A stretch of 38,827 bases of DNA from an uncultured Clostridia bacterium (GCA_944391965.1 CALXVH010000001.1:1-38827), one strand, 5' to 3'; shown: positions 25,584 through 34,780, numbered from the stretch's first letter. Made by a program: numbers and translations. The notes: generated by a model not told the origin, from the sequence alone.

Positions 25584-27845
25584 TTAATTTCCTTTCACTT
25601 TATGTACTACTTTTACAAATCCTCTCCACAATGGAATCTTCCATAATTTTTCTTTTATTAGTTCATATTTATAATTAAGAGCTTTTACAGAATATGCTCG
25701 TCCATAGACTTTCTTTTCGTATTCTGTACATTCCCAATTATACTCAATTTTATCATTCATCATATTCATTGTTATTAATTCTTTTGTAATATTTATGTTG
25801 TCTAATAATTTCTTACCATTTCCAATTTTATCTTTATTTGGATTTGTTTGAGTTTCTTCTAAAATCTTAGACATTTCTTTTATCATGTTTTTAATTGTAA
25901 ATTTATCTAGTATTCTTTTTCTACATTTACTTTTATATTGTTCTAAATTATTTAACACCTTTTCTATTGCTTGTGTATATACTGCAATTTCTTCATCTTT
26001 ATAATCTTCACTATAAATATCTCTTTCGTTTTGCATGCAAGGAACAATAACTCCAACTTCTTCATTAATTAATTCTTTTTGTCCACCTACATCACTAGAA
26101 ATTACCGGAACTCCCATACTTAATGATTCATAAGATGTTAATGCTAATCCTTCTTTTAATGAACAATTAATTGTTAGATCACTTATTTTATAAATCTCTT
26201 CTGTGTTTTCTATATTACCTAAAAACATGATGTTTTCATTTAATCCTAATTTGTTAGCTTTAGCTTTCATTTTAGGTAATAAATTTCCATCACCAATAAC
26301 TAAAACTTTGAAATCATCTCTTTTTTCCTTTAGTTTCTTTATGATTTCTAATAATAACATTGGTCTTTTTTGTTCAGATATTCTGCAAATATAACTAAAA
26401 ATATATTTTTTATCATTTAATATATTATATTTCTCTAAAATTTCTTCTTTATTATATTTTTCCGGATTAAATTCTTCTTCATCTACTCCGATATAAACTG
26501 TTTGTATTTCATTTTCATTTCGTTCAAAATAATCGCACAAAATCTTTTTACTATTTTCATTACATACTAAAGTTTTATCTAATACAGATTCTTCCATAGT
26601 AGAATATCTTGAATATCCACCATTTCTGTTATACCATTCTTCCATATGTACATAATCTATTAATGGTATATTAGCATATTTAGCTTTTAAATAAGGTAAT
26701 ACACTATATCCAAATTTGCTATTTGTATTTAATATAATATTTATGTTTTCCTTTTTAATAATATAATTTATAAACGGTAACCAAAATTCTTGATTTAAAA
26801 AAGAGGTCAAATCATACACAGTTGCATATTTTTCAAATTCTTGCCTTAATGTGTTTTTATTTGGTTCAGTTGTTAATATTGTTATGGTATACTTTCTTTT
26901 ATCCAAACCTTTAACTAAATTCAAGTTAAATCTATCTGCCCCTCCTGTTATAAGCCAAGGAACAATTATTAATAAGTTTATTTTCTTATTATCTTCTTTT
27001 GGTTCTGGTTGTAATATACATTCTAAATTATCGTTTAAAAGCTCATAATTATAATCTTGTTTAGGATACTGTATTGCAGATACTGGTTTAGCAATCTTAC
27101 TTGCTGTTTCATGTATAATTTCTAAAGATCTAGCTTTATTATCTTTAGATTTCTTTAATTCTCCACTTAGTTTTCTTCTATACCATTGTCCATAATAACT
27201 CATATGTACAGGATATTTACCTATTGCCATTAATTTAAGCCAAAAATTCCAGTCTTCATTTACAGCTTTTTCTCTTAACCCATATCCACCAACAGCATTA
27301 AAATCTGATTTTCTTACCATTGCTGCAGAAACTAGTTCATTTTCTTTTTTCATTTTTTCAGAATCAAACCATTTATTCCAAGTATAACTATCTGCATCAA
27401 ACCCTATTGAATCTGAATATGCCCATGCGGCATCCTTATTTGTTTCTAATGTCCAATAAGCACATTCCATAAATGTTGGCTCTAACAAATCATCTGAATC
27501 TAAAAACATTAAATATTTAGCTGATTCTACTGATTTTGAAGCACCATAATCTCTTGTTGCAGCCAATCCTTCATTTTCTTTATGAAATACTTTTATTCTG
27601 TTATCTTGTTTAGCAACTTCATCCAGTTTTTTTAAAGATTCTTCATCTTTAGACCCATCATCTATAATTAATATTTCATAATAAGGAAATGTTTGATTTA
27701 AAACTGAATTCACAGATTGCTCAATATAATCTTTATCATTATAAAATGGTATGACAACAGAGATTACAGACTCATTGTCTTTGTAATCTCTGCTTTCTAT
27801 TTTTACTTTTCCTGGTTCTAATAAGAAATCATAGTCTTCCTTCAT
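25584..27845 (-). CDS. Two-domain glycosyltransferase, GT2 fused to GT4
   Basis: A 753-residue protein expected to carry out two sugar transfers in one chain. The N-terminal GT2 domain (about 25-250) has ISVVIPFYNDKDYIEQS, ILIIDDGSKDEE and MFLDSDDLLEP as the metal motif. The GT4 domain (about 295-640) begins LLIIVPWLITGGADRFN and contains SYICRISEQKRPMLL and the nucleotide-sugar-binding EX7E motif in EGLALTSYE. The last 90 residues are not assigned. A GTG at 27863 is open, but the ATG at 27845 is preferred: GAGGTGG lies six bases before it. A strong promoter stands directly upstream, so this gene can be transcribed apart from the rest of the operon. Confidence 0.9.
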   Translation of the reverse strand: MKEDYDFLLEPGKVKIESRDYKDNESVISVVIPFYNDKDYIEQSVNSVLNQTFPYYEILIIDDGSKDEESLKKLDEVAKQDNRIKVFHKENEGLAATRDYGASKSVESAKYLMFLDSDDLLEPTFMECAYWTLETNKDAAWAYSDSIGFDADSYTWNKWFDSEKMKKENELVSAAMVRKSDFNAVGGYGLREKAVNEDWNFWLKLMAIGKYPVHMSYYGQWYRRKLSGELKKSKDNKARSLEIIHETASKIAKPVSAIQYPKQDYNYELLNDNLECILQPEPKEDNKKINLLIIVPWLITGGADRFNLNLVKGLDKRKYTITILTTEPNKNTLRQEFEKYATVYDLTSFLNQEFWLPFINYIIKKENINIILNTNSKFGYSVLPYLKAKYANIPLIDYVHMEEWYNRNGGYSRYSTMEESVLDKTLVCNENSKKILCDYFERNENEIQTVYIGVDEEEFNPEKYNKEEILEKYNILNDKKYIFSYICRISEQKRPMLLLEIIKKLKEKRDDFKVLVIGDGNLLPKMKAKANKLGLNENIMFLGNIENTEEIYKISDLTINCSLKEGLALTSYESLSMGVPVISSDVGGQKELINEEVGVIVPCMQNERDIYSEDYKDEEIAVYTQAIEKVLNNLEQYKSKCRKRILDKFTIKNMIKEMSKILEETQTNPNKDKIGNGKKLLDNINITKELITMNMMNDKIEYNWECTEYEKKVYGRAYSVKALNYKYELIKEKLWKIPLWRGFVKVVHKVKGN

Positions 27846-27883
27846 TAAAGCCACCTCATTCACTTTTGTTTTAGACTTTGGTC

Positions 27884-27912
27884 ATTATATCATTACATAT
27901 ATAGCTTTTCAA
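27884..27912 (-). promoter_or_regulatory. Internal sigma-A-type promoter before the GT2-GT4 gene
   Basis: Minus strand: TTGAAA (27907-27912), a 17-base spacer, then a perfect TATAAT (27884-27889). The -35 box lies 8 bases beyond the stop codon of the preceding gene. The leader to the ATG at 27845 would be about 32 bases. Confidence 0.68.
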
Positions 27913-27919
27913 GATTATA

Positions 27920-28807
27920 TTACTTAAATCTCTTCTTTGTCATAATAAAACCTGGCACATATAGTAATACCGTTAAAATTTTATTCAGAAGTCCCTTCAT
28001 ATCGGCAAAATTTGGCTTTTTCCTATTAAGCACACAAAATAAAATATAATGCTTAATTACATATAATCTTTTCTTAAAATTTACTCCAACCATATCTTGC
28101 ATTGTTAAGATTTCTTCAAAATATTTAAGATATCCTTTAGGATTCTCCTTAAATACTTTATCTATATTTTTTGAATAACCATCTTTTTGGTATTCACATA
28201 TCATAATTGGTTCATTATAGCATTTTATTTTATATTCTAAGTCCATTTTATGGTACATTCTAGCTTCTGTTACAAATTTTTCATCACCTTCTAATTCATA
28301 ACTATAATTTTTTCTTCTATCTTTAAAAAAGGCTATTGCTTTTTCACCATCTTCTAGATCTTTAAAATATAAATCGAACATTGTTGTTTTTTGCTCTTTA
28401 AATTCATTCCCTATATTTTGTCCATTTTGATCATATTTTAAAAAGCAAAGTCCATACAAATCTTTTTCATATTTAGATTCTTCATATGCATCTTTTATAT
28501 ATAAAAATGCATTTTCTGCAAAATAATCATCAGAATCGCACTCAATTATTAAATCTCCTCTTGCATAGTCCATCAAATGATTTATTGCAGCCATTTTACC
28601 TTGATTTACCTGTTTTAAATATTTTATATATATTTTATTTTCATCTCTTATTTTACTAATAATCTTTTCTGTTTCATCATTTGAACCATCATCCATTATT
28701 AGCCATTCTACTTCTATTTCTACATTTAAGTTTCTTAATATACTCTCATACAGTCTTTTTAATAAATTTGCTCTATTGTAAGTCGCTGTTAAAATTGATA
28801 ATTTCAT
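27920..28807 (-). CDS. GT2 family glycosyltransferase
   Basis: A 295-residue cytoplasmic or membrane-associated transferase. The GT2 signature is LSILTATYNRANLLKRL at the start, WLIMDDGSNDET near residue 37, and IIECDSDDYFAENA near residue 91, where Asp-Ser-Asp-Asp binds metal and donor. It resembles the capsule/exopolysaccharide GT2 group often annotated as acting on a lipid-linked acceptor. There is no membrane helix at the end, but a hydrophobic stretch (ILTVLLYVPGFIM) may bind the membrane. Start ATG 28807 has GTGAGGC upstream. Donor and linkage cannot be told. Confidence 0.88.
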   Translation of the reverse strand: MKLSILTATYNRANLLKRLYESILRNLNVEIEVEWLIMDDGSNDETEKIISKIRDENKIYIKYLKQVNQGKMAAINHLMDYARGDLIIECDSDDYFAENAFLYIKDAYEESKYEKDLYGLCFLKYDQNGQNIGNEFKEQKTTMFDLYFKDLEDGEKAIAFFKDRRKNYSYELEGDEKFVTEARMYHKMDLEYKIKCYNEPIMICEYQKDGYSKNIDKVFKENPKGYLKYFEEILTMQDMVGVNFKKRLYVIKHYILFCVLNRKKPNFADMKGLLNKILTVLLYVPGFIMTKKRFK

Positions 28808-28893
28808 AATTATGCCTCACATCTTTTATATATTTTTCTTATGATGAAATGTGTACTATCCCGCATTTTATCTTTTCATTCATTTTCACATAT

Positions 28894-30036
28894 CTATATA
28901 TCTATCGTCTTAACCTCTTCTTCTAAAAGCTTTTCTAATCTAGTGATTATCTTACTATTATCATATTTTTCTTGTTTTTCTGAAAAGCTTTTCTTATTCT
29001 TTTGTATCACTTCTTTAAGTTCAGCATATATCGCTTCTTCATTATTTTTTACTATTATAGAATTTTCATAATTTTGAACAGCTTCTCTTGCTGCAGTATC
29101 TGTTATTATTATTGGTTTATTTAAAATTTTAGCCTCTTCTATTACCATTCCATACCCTTCAAATTCTGATAGCAAACAGAAAAAATTCGCTTGCTTCATG
29201 TATGGATATGGATTTTCTTTTTTTCCTAAAAGATGGAATGTTTTTTCTACATTTAATTCTTCTATTTGTTTTTCTAAATTTGTTCTTTCCGGTCCATCAC
29301 CTATTACATAAAACTCATGTTTAAATCCCTTTGTTATTAATTTTTTATGAACTCGTATAATCCTATCTATTGCTTTTTGCTTTGTAAGTCTAGCAACTGT
29401 TAAAAATGTTGTTACTTTAGTAGTTAAAGAATCATCTATTTTTTCTTCTGCACCTTTAATAACATTTTGCGGATTTATGTAATTGTATATAACTCTTTTA
29501 TGTACTGGTTGCAAATACTCATCTCTTACATCTTTATAAATTTCAGTAAATTTATCTCTATTATCTTTACTTACAAATACTAATGTTTGATATTTTCCAT
29601 ATGTTTTTTTATCTATCGCAACTTTTATTTTTGCCTTTAAGTCTTTCCCAAATACTTTTGTTATATCATTATGTATCCATGCAATTTTTCTTGTGTTTTT
29701 ATTTCTTACTCCAAAAAGTCTAGTAATTGGTCCTTCTAAAAATGCTATTTCTATATCATAATCACCTTTAATATATTTTTTATAAAAGTGTTTTTTAAAT
29801 AACAATAATTTTAAAGCAGTATACTTTTTCTTAAATTTTTTCATATCATTAAATTGGAAATCATATATGCTTTTTAATTTTACTTTTGAATTTAATTTTT
29901 TCTCAAACTCACCTTTTGCATATATTGTAAGTATTGTAATTTCATATTTTTCACTTAATTTGTTTGCTAAATCAACTAAAACTTTTTCAGCACCGCCAAG
30001 TGTAAGACTTGTTATTCCAAACAAAATCTTTTTCAT
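28894..30036 (-). CDS. GT4 family glycosyltransferase
   Basis: A 380-residue GT-B-fold transferase of the GT4 family. The N-terminal domain begins KILFGITSLTLGGAEKVLVDLA, with the conserved Gly-Gly-Ala-Glu loop; the C-terminal domain shows VARLTKQKAIDRIIRV, FYVIGDGPERTNLE and EGYGMVIEEAKILNKP, the EX7E nucleotide-sugar site. Such enzymes build the repeat unit of surface polysaccharides on the inner membrane face with retention of configuration. GAGGAGATAG precedes the ATG at 30036. It lies 28 bases after the polymerase/ligase-like gene. Confidence 0.9.
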   Translation of the reverse strand: MKKILFGITSLTLGGAEKVLVDLANKLSEKYEITILTIYAKGEFEKKLNSKVKLKSIYDFQFNDMKKFKKKYTALKLLLFKKHFYKKYIKGDYDIEIAFLEGPITRLFGVRNKNTRKIAWIHNDITKVFGKDLKAKIKVAIDKKTYGKYQTLVFVSKDNRDKFTEIYKDVRDEYLQPVHKRVIYNYINPQNVIKGAEEKIDDSLTTKVTTFLTVARLTKQKAIDRIIRVHKKLITKGFKHEFYVIGDGPERTNLEKQIEELNVEKTFHLLGKKENPYPYMKQANFFCLLSEFEGYGMVIEEAKILNKPIIITDTAAREAVQNYENSIIVKNNEEAIYAELKEVIQKNKKSFSEKQEKYDNSKIITRLEKLLEEEVKTIDI

Positions 30037-30064
30037 AATCTATCTCCTCATAAATAATTCATTA

Positions 30065-31516
30065 TTATGCTTTTGTCACTTTTAAATCATTTTTTATTGT
30101 AAAAATCTTATTTATTAATAATGCACATATAACTGATATAACTGTAGATGTTGACATATTAAAGAATACATATCCAGAAAATACAGATATAGCAAATGCT
30201 AAGCCTATTCCTAACACATACATTATATATTCTGAATCTATTTTCTTGATTCTTTTTATTCCAAAATATATTCCATATATAAAAATTGCAAGAAATGGTC
30301 CAAAGTATAATAAAAATCCTAATATTCCAAAATTAAATAAAAATGCTGGTATATCCATTTCTAAAACTAATTCTCTGTATTGGTTCATATATCCATTTCC
30401 AAATATAATTAATAATGGATTTGCTTGATTTTTTACAAGAACTGCATTGTATATTAATTGTTGCATACGCTGGTCATTATTACTTATTCCCCACTTGTTT
30501 GCGATATCATATAATTCTAATATAGATTTCTTTTGTGCTTCGTTCATGTATGTATCTTCTATTTCACCATTATCTATCTTCTCTTTTATTTCCATTAAAC
30601 TTCCTGTTATGTGTGCTTCTTGATTTGTTGATTCATCAACTATATCTGATTCTATTTCTTTTAAATGTTTCCTTCTCTCTATGGTATTTGAGCCTACTAA
30701 GGCAACTATAACCACAACTACAATTACCGCTCCAATTCCTCCTAGTATAACTTTTTTATTCATTTTTGACTTTTTTATTATCTTTCCAACAATTTCTGTA
30801 AACACAAAAGCTACTAGAGCAATTACAAATCCAAATAAACCTACTCTTGTACCTATTAATATACACAAGAATATTCCCATTGCAATTATTTCGCCTATAA
30901 TTATTTTTCTATAATTTTTATCATTATTACTTAGTAATACAAATATTGATAAAATTAGAACTGCACTAATACTATTTCCAGATTCAAACCAACCTTTTAT
31001 TCCTGTTCCTTCTATATATGTTGATGATGATGTATTGGTTATAATTGCTAATATTATTGATGCAATATATATTGATACTGACGAAATTATTGCTCTTTGT
31101 AATTTATCTTTCTCTTTATCTTTAAATACATAAACATATACAAATAAAATTATTATCATAAAAGTATAATTCATTATGTATTGCATTTCGTGTACTACAT
31201 TACTATAACTAAATCCTGTGTTAGCAGTATTAAATAATAATAAATGAGCTAAAGCATATACTCCATATACTAATGCCACAATAAACATTCTTAGCTTATG
31301 TTTGCTTTTTATAAATAAATCTATAATTGCTATTAAAGGTATTACCGGTCTTAAAATAGTAGATGGAGATATACTTGTATTAAATGCATTTCTAAATATA
31401 AAACTTAAAATATCAAATACTGGACATAGTATTACAAATATTACTAATAAATTTTCTGTTAAATTTTTTGTATTTATTTTTATCTTTTTGGTTGGCTCTA
31501 CTTTTGTTTCTTTCAT
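30065..31516 (-). CDS. O-antigen ligase / polysaccharide polymerase-like membrane protein
   Basis: A 483-residue protein with about eleven membrane helices and one large outer loop (about 275-380), the layout of the Wzy/WaaL family. GTRVGLFGFVIALV after a long helix matches the conserved Arg-containing motif of this family, and ESGNSISAVLIL is also typical. It would join or transfer oligosaccharide units on the outer membrane face. The presence of such a protein in the same operon as a TagGH-type exporter is uncommon for a single simple pathway, since Wzy usually goes with a Wzx flippase. No Wzx gene is visible in the window. AAAGGAGAAG precedes the ATG at 31516. Confidence 0.82.
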   Translation of the reverse strand: MKETKVEPTKKIKINTKNLTENLLVIFVILCPVFDILSFIFRNAFNTSISPSTILRPVIPLIAIIDLFIKSKHKLRMFIVALVYGVYALAHLLLFNTANTGFSYSNVVHEMQYIMNYTFMIIILFVYVYVFKDKEKDKLQRAIISSVSIYIASIILAIITNTSSSTYIEGTGIKGWFESGNSISAVLILSIFVLLSNNDKNYRKIIIGEIIAMGIFLCILIGTRVGLFGFVIALVAFVFTEIVGKIIKKSKMNKKVILGGIGAVIVVVVIVALVGSNTIERRKHLKEIESDIVDESTNQEAHITGSLMEIKEKIDNGEIEDTYMNEAQKKSILELYDIANKWGISNNDQRMQQLIYNAVLVKNQANPLLIIFGNGYMNQYRELVLEMDIPAFLFNFGILGFLLYFGPFLAIFIYGIYFGIKRIKKIDSEYIMYVLGIGLAFAISVFSGYVFFNMSTSTVISVICALLINKIFTIKNDLKVTKA

Positions 31517-31566
31517 AACTTCTCCTTTTATTTTTCTACATACACTAAAATTCGTAAATCAAGAAT

Positions 31567-32553
31567 CTATGCAAATTTTTCTTGTATTTTTTTTCTTATA
31601 AATCTGATTCTTCCTAATTTTTCATATATTTTTAATGTTTTTTCATTAACACTTTTCATATATTTATTCTTTAGCCCCTTTTCTTTTAGATAAGGATTTT
31701 CTTTCCATTTTGGAAATCTTTCATTTAATTTGTTCCAAGCCAATTTTACCGTTTTATCTCTTTCTTCTTTTTCTTCAATCATAATCATTCTTAGCATTGA
31801 ACTACATAATATATATCTTGCATAATTATATTCTAATTCATTTTTATAATTATCAAATATATTTTTTTCTTTATAAAATTCTATTACATTATCTAAAACA
31901 TCTATTATTTGTGCAGTTTTACTTGTTTGTGTATTTGATATAGAGTTTTCTCTTTGTACATAATGTATAAAAGGCTTTTTTACTATTGATATAGTATTTA
32001 TATAAGGTATTAATTTATAAAAAAACTCTACATCTTCATATCTTAAACCTACTGGAAATTTTATTTTTGTTCTTTCTAATAATTCTCTTTTTATTAGTTT
32101 ATTCCATGCTACAACTCTAGCATTTAATATCATATCTCTCCTATCTTTATATGCTCTACCTTTACTTGCTATTGTTTCTTCTGGATATTCCCATAAATAA
32201 TCACATTCTACCATATCTGCTCTATCCATTATTGCAGTTTCATACATTTCCTTATACATTTCTTCTTCTACATAATCATCAGAATCTAAAAAAGCTATAT
32301 ATTCTCCTGTTGCATAAGGTAAAGCATAATTTCTAGCATCAGATAATCCACCATTTTCTTTTTTTAAATACACTATTTTATTAGGATATTTGCTTTTATA
32401 TTTTTTAGCTATCTCTTCAGATCCGTCTTTACTTCCGTCATTTACCAAAATTATTTCTATGTCTTCCAAAGACTGCTCTACTAATGATTTTATACATTTT
32501 TCTATATATTCTTCTACATTATAGAATGGTACTATAACACTAACTTTTTTCAT
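31567..32553 (-). CDS. GT2 family glycosyltransferase
   Basis: A 328-residue GT2 enzyme: VSVIVPFYNVEEYIEKCIKS at the start, IILVNDGSKDGS near residue 35 and FLDSDDYVEEEM near residue 88. HYVQRENSIS later in the protein is shared by many capsule GT2 enzymes of this size. The ATG at 32553 is preferred over an in-frame TTG at 32556 because AGGAG lies six bases before the ATG. It resembles the downstream neighbour at 31516 only in being in the same operon; by sequence its closest relative in the window is the GT2 at 32578, probably an old duplicate. Confidence 0.9.
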   Translation of the reverse strand: MKKVSVIVPFYNVEEYIEKCIKSLVEQSLEDIEIILVNDGSKDGSEEIAKKYKSKYPNKIVYLKKENGGLSDARNYALPYATGEYIAFLDSDDYVEEEMYKEMYETAIMDRADMVECDYLWEYPEETIASKGRAYKDRRDMILNARVVAWNKLIKRELLERTKIKFPVGLRYEDVEFFYKLIPYINTISIVKKPFIHYVQRENSISNTQTSKTAQIIDVLDNVIEFYKEKNIFDNYKNELEYNYARYILCSSMLRMIMIEEKEERDKTVKLAWNKLNERFPKWKENPYLKEKGLKNKYMKSVNEKTLKIYEKLGRIRFIRKKIQEKFA

Positions 32554-32577
32554 CAAAATCTCCTCTATTCGTTCTAC

Positions 32578-33525
32578 TTATTTCATTTGTAAATATAATT
32601 TCATATTCATGGTTAATAATATTTTCTTTATTAATTGTTTCATGTTTCTTATTTTAATATTTTTTGTCATTTTTCTGTTTTTGATTTCTTTAATATATTT
32701 TTTTTGCTCATCATTATATAACTCTTTTGCTTTTAAAATTATTGCATTTGTATAATATATTTTTAAATTTTGTTTTGTTAACTTACTAATATTTAATATT
32801 TCTATTAATATAATTGCATTATCATAATGCTTTAATGCATCATAAGCTTTCTTTATTGTTTTTGTATAATCTTCATTTCTTGTTATACTATTATCACTTT
32901 GAACATAGTAATATCCGTAAAAATTTACAGAAACCATTGTTTGTGCCAATACAATTATAAATGGAACTAATCCAAAGTCTTCATGTTCTGTCCCTACTGT
33001 AAACTTTAAACTATTTTTTACAAAAAGCTCTTTTTTAATTAAATAAACACATGGTGAATCTAATAGTACATCTGTACTATATAATTTATTAAAACCATCT
33101 TCTCCTGTAGTTTTTTCGAAAGTCGCTCCTGATACAATTTCCAGAGTCTTTCCTTCTTCATTAACTCTTTGTAATTTAAATTTAATTAAATCGATATTTT
33201 TGTTTACATATTCTTCTAATGTTTTTAATAAAGCCTTATCAATATAATCATCAGAATCTAAAAACATTATATAATCGCCTTTGGCTTTTTCTATACCAAA
33301 ATTTCTTGTATCAGCAACTCCTGAATTTTCTTTTTTATAATAACTAATCAATTCAGGATATTTATTTTTATATTCATTTATTATTTGCTCTGAATTATCT
33401 TCACTACCATCATTAATAATTACTATTTCTAAATTTTTATAATCTTGTGCAATTACCGAATCAAAGCACCTTCTTAAATATTTTTCGGTATTATATACAG
33501 GAATTATAACACTAATCTTTTTCAT
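32578..33525 (-). CDS. GT2 family glycosyltransferase
   Basis: A 315-residue GT2 enzyme beginning MKKISVIIPVYNTEKYLRR, with VIINDGSEDNSEQI and FLDSDDYIDKAL as the donor and metal motifs. YYYVQSDNSIT corresponds to the conserved late motif seen in the neighbouring GT2. An upstream in-frame start at 33576 would add 17 residues encoded by a hairpin repeat, so the ATG at 33525, with TTGGAGA in front, is the better choice. It is the second gene of the long operon, separated from the first by a 106-base gap that contains the REP-like element. Confidence 0.9.
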   Translation of the reverse strand: MKKISVIIPVYNTEKYLRRCFDSVIAQDYKNLEIVIINDGSEDNSEQIINEYKNKYPELISYYKKENSGVADTRNFGIEKAKGDYIMFLDSDDYIDKALLKTLEEYVNKNIDLIKFKLQRVNEEGKTLEIVSGATFEKTTGEDGFNKLYSTDVLLDSPCVYLIKKELFVKNSLKFTVGTEHEDFGLVPFIIVLAQTMVSVNFYGYYYVQSDNSITRNEDYTKTIKKAYDALKHYDNAIILIEILNISKLTKQNLKIYYTNAIILKAKELYNDEQKKYIKEIKNRKMTKNIKIRNMKQLIKKILLTMNMKLYLQMK

Positions 33526-33542
33526 TTTTTTCTCCAATCTAA

Positions 33543-33578
33543 GGAATGTTTCACATCCTATAGGAATTTGGAACATCC
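33543..33578. repeat. Pair of imperfect 16-base direct repeats beside the hairpin element
   Basis: GGAATGTTTCACATCC (33543-33558) and GGAATTTGGAACATCC (33563-33578) match at 12 of 16 bases. AAGGAATGT (33541-33549) can also pair with ACGTTCCTT (33591-33599) in the loop of the next hairpin, so the whole stretch 33541-33607 could fold as one structure. Confidence 0.55.
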
Positions 33579-33607
33579 GGGATTTTGGGGACGTTCCTTA
33601 AAATCCC
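33579..33607 (+). repeat. REP-like hairpin element, copy 1
   Basis: GGGATTTT (33579-33586) and AAAATCCC (33600-33607) form a perfect 8-base-pair stem around the 13-base loop GGGGACGTTCCTT. A run of seven T follows on the plus strand (33608-33614), so it has the form of an intrinsic terminator reading against the operon. The same loop occurs at 38041-38053. Confidence 0.75.
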
Positions 33608-33631
33608 TTTTTTTATTTTAATCTCCTAAAT

Positions 33632-34711
33632 TTAATCTATAATTTCTTCTAATTGATTAAATATACTAGTATTATACTCTTTTGCATCAAATTTTTTAGA
33701 TATTTCATATCCGTTTTCTATAAAAGTTCTCATTGCCTTATATATCTCTGTTTCATCTTTTTCCACTACTATTCCATGTCCTTCTACTTGTTCATAGTCT
33801 GATACATTTGTAGTTATTATTGGCTTATTTAAAATAAAAGATTCTAAATACACTACTGGATATCCCTCATAATCTGAAGATAGTACCACACAATCACATA
33901 ATTTATAATATGGATATGGATTTTTCTTTCTTCCTAAAAAAATTACTTCGTTTTCTAGCTTTTTTTCTTTTACTTGTTCTTTATAAAAATTTGTATCTGG
34001 TCCATCTCCTATAAAAATCACTCTAAATTTTTTGTGATCTTTTTTTAGTTGTTCTGCTGAATAGATTATCCTTGTTAACTTTTTTTGTTTTTCATCATGT
34101 CTTCCTACATTTAAAAATGTAACTACATTCTCTTTACTTAAATCATTTATATTTTCTTCTGCCTTATTTAATATTCTTTTATCATTAATTAAGTTATTAC
34201 ATGTTATAACTTTATTTTGCAATTTTGGAAAAACTTTTATAAAGCTATCTTTTCCTTCTTCTGAAACGAATATTATTTTTTTAAATTTATTTACTTTTCT
34301 CTTATTAAAAAAATCTCTCATTTTCTTTTTATCATTATTATATAAGCTTAAATAGTCTGCATGACCCCATATAGCATTATTTTTAGAACATGTCCTAGCT
34401 ATAAAACTTGCAGGTATTGAATATGTAGCAAAACTTGCAGAAAAGTCATATTTATTTTTATATTTTTTTATAAATTTATATCTTTTTATTAAATTATTTA
34501 TTTTTCTTTTTATTATATTTTTATCATTTGCAGGAGTATATTCTATTATGTTTATATTTGGAGAAATTTTATCTAGAAATACTCCCTCTCTTTTTTCTAA
34601 AGCTATTGTTATTTCATAGCCTTTTTCTAACAAAAAATTCGTAAGAGTTATAAGAGATGTTTCTATCCCACCTAAGTCTAAATTATATGCTGCAAATAAG
34701 AGTTTTTTCAT
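33632..34711 (-). CDS. GT4 family glycosyltransferase
   Basis: A 359-residue GT-B transferase and the first gene of the long operon. The start KLLFAAYNLDLGGIETSLITL holds the Gly-Gly-(Ile/Ala)-Glu loop of GT4 enzymes; later come FLNVGRHDEKQKKLTRI, FIGDGPDTNFY and EGYPVVYLESFILNKP with the EX7E site. Of the same overall type as the GT4 at 28894 but clearly different in sequence. AAGGTG lies eight bases before the ATG at 34711, and a good promoter with a consensus -35 box is about 40 bases upstream. It may add one of the first sugars of the repeat unit; no initiating sugar-phosphate transferase is present in the window. Confidence 0.9.
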   Translation of the reverse strand: MKKLLFAAYNLDLGGIETSLITLTNFLLEKGYEITIALEKREGVFLDKISPNINIIEYTPANDKNIIKRKINNLIKRYKFIKKYKNKYDFSASFATYSIPASFIARTCSKNNAIWGHADYLSLYNNDKKKMRDFFNKRKVNKFKKIIFVSEEGKDSFIKVFPKLQNKVITCNNLINDKRILNKAEENINDLSKENVVTFLNVGRHDEKQKKLTRIIYSAEQLKKDHKKFRVIFIGDGPDTNFYKEQVKEKKLENEVIFLGRKKNPYPYYKLCDCVVLSSDYEGYPVVYLESFILNKPIITTNVSDYEQVEGHGIVVEKDETEIYKAMRTFIENGYEISKKFDAKEYNTSIFNQLEEIID

Positions 34712-34751
34712 ATTAATTACACCTTCATTTCTCCCTATTTTTTCTTATGCC

Positions 34752-34780
34752 ATTTTATATTAAAACTGCGTATGTGTCAA
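34752..34780 (-). promoter_or_regulatory. Main promoter of the polysaccharide operon
   Basis: Minus strand: perfect TTGACA (34775-34780), a 17-base spacer, then TAAAAT (34752-34757). The expected start is about 34745, leaving a leader of about 34 bases to the ATG at 34711. It follows the terminator at 34960-35001, so it would serve the first GT4 gene and everything downstream without a break. Confidence 0.72.

Noticed and set aside
28808..28893. Possible promoter before the GT2 gene at 27920
   Set aside because: The 86-base gap is AT-rich, but no pair of -35 and -10 boxes with normal spacing was convincing.
33526..33576. N-terminal extension of the GT2 gene at 32578 to 33576
   Set aside because: The extra 17 residues come from the direct-repeat DNA beside the hairpin element; the ATG at 33525 has a good ribosome site and starts at the usual family position.
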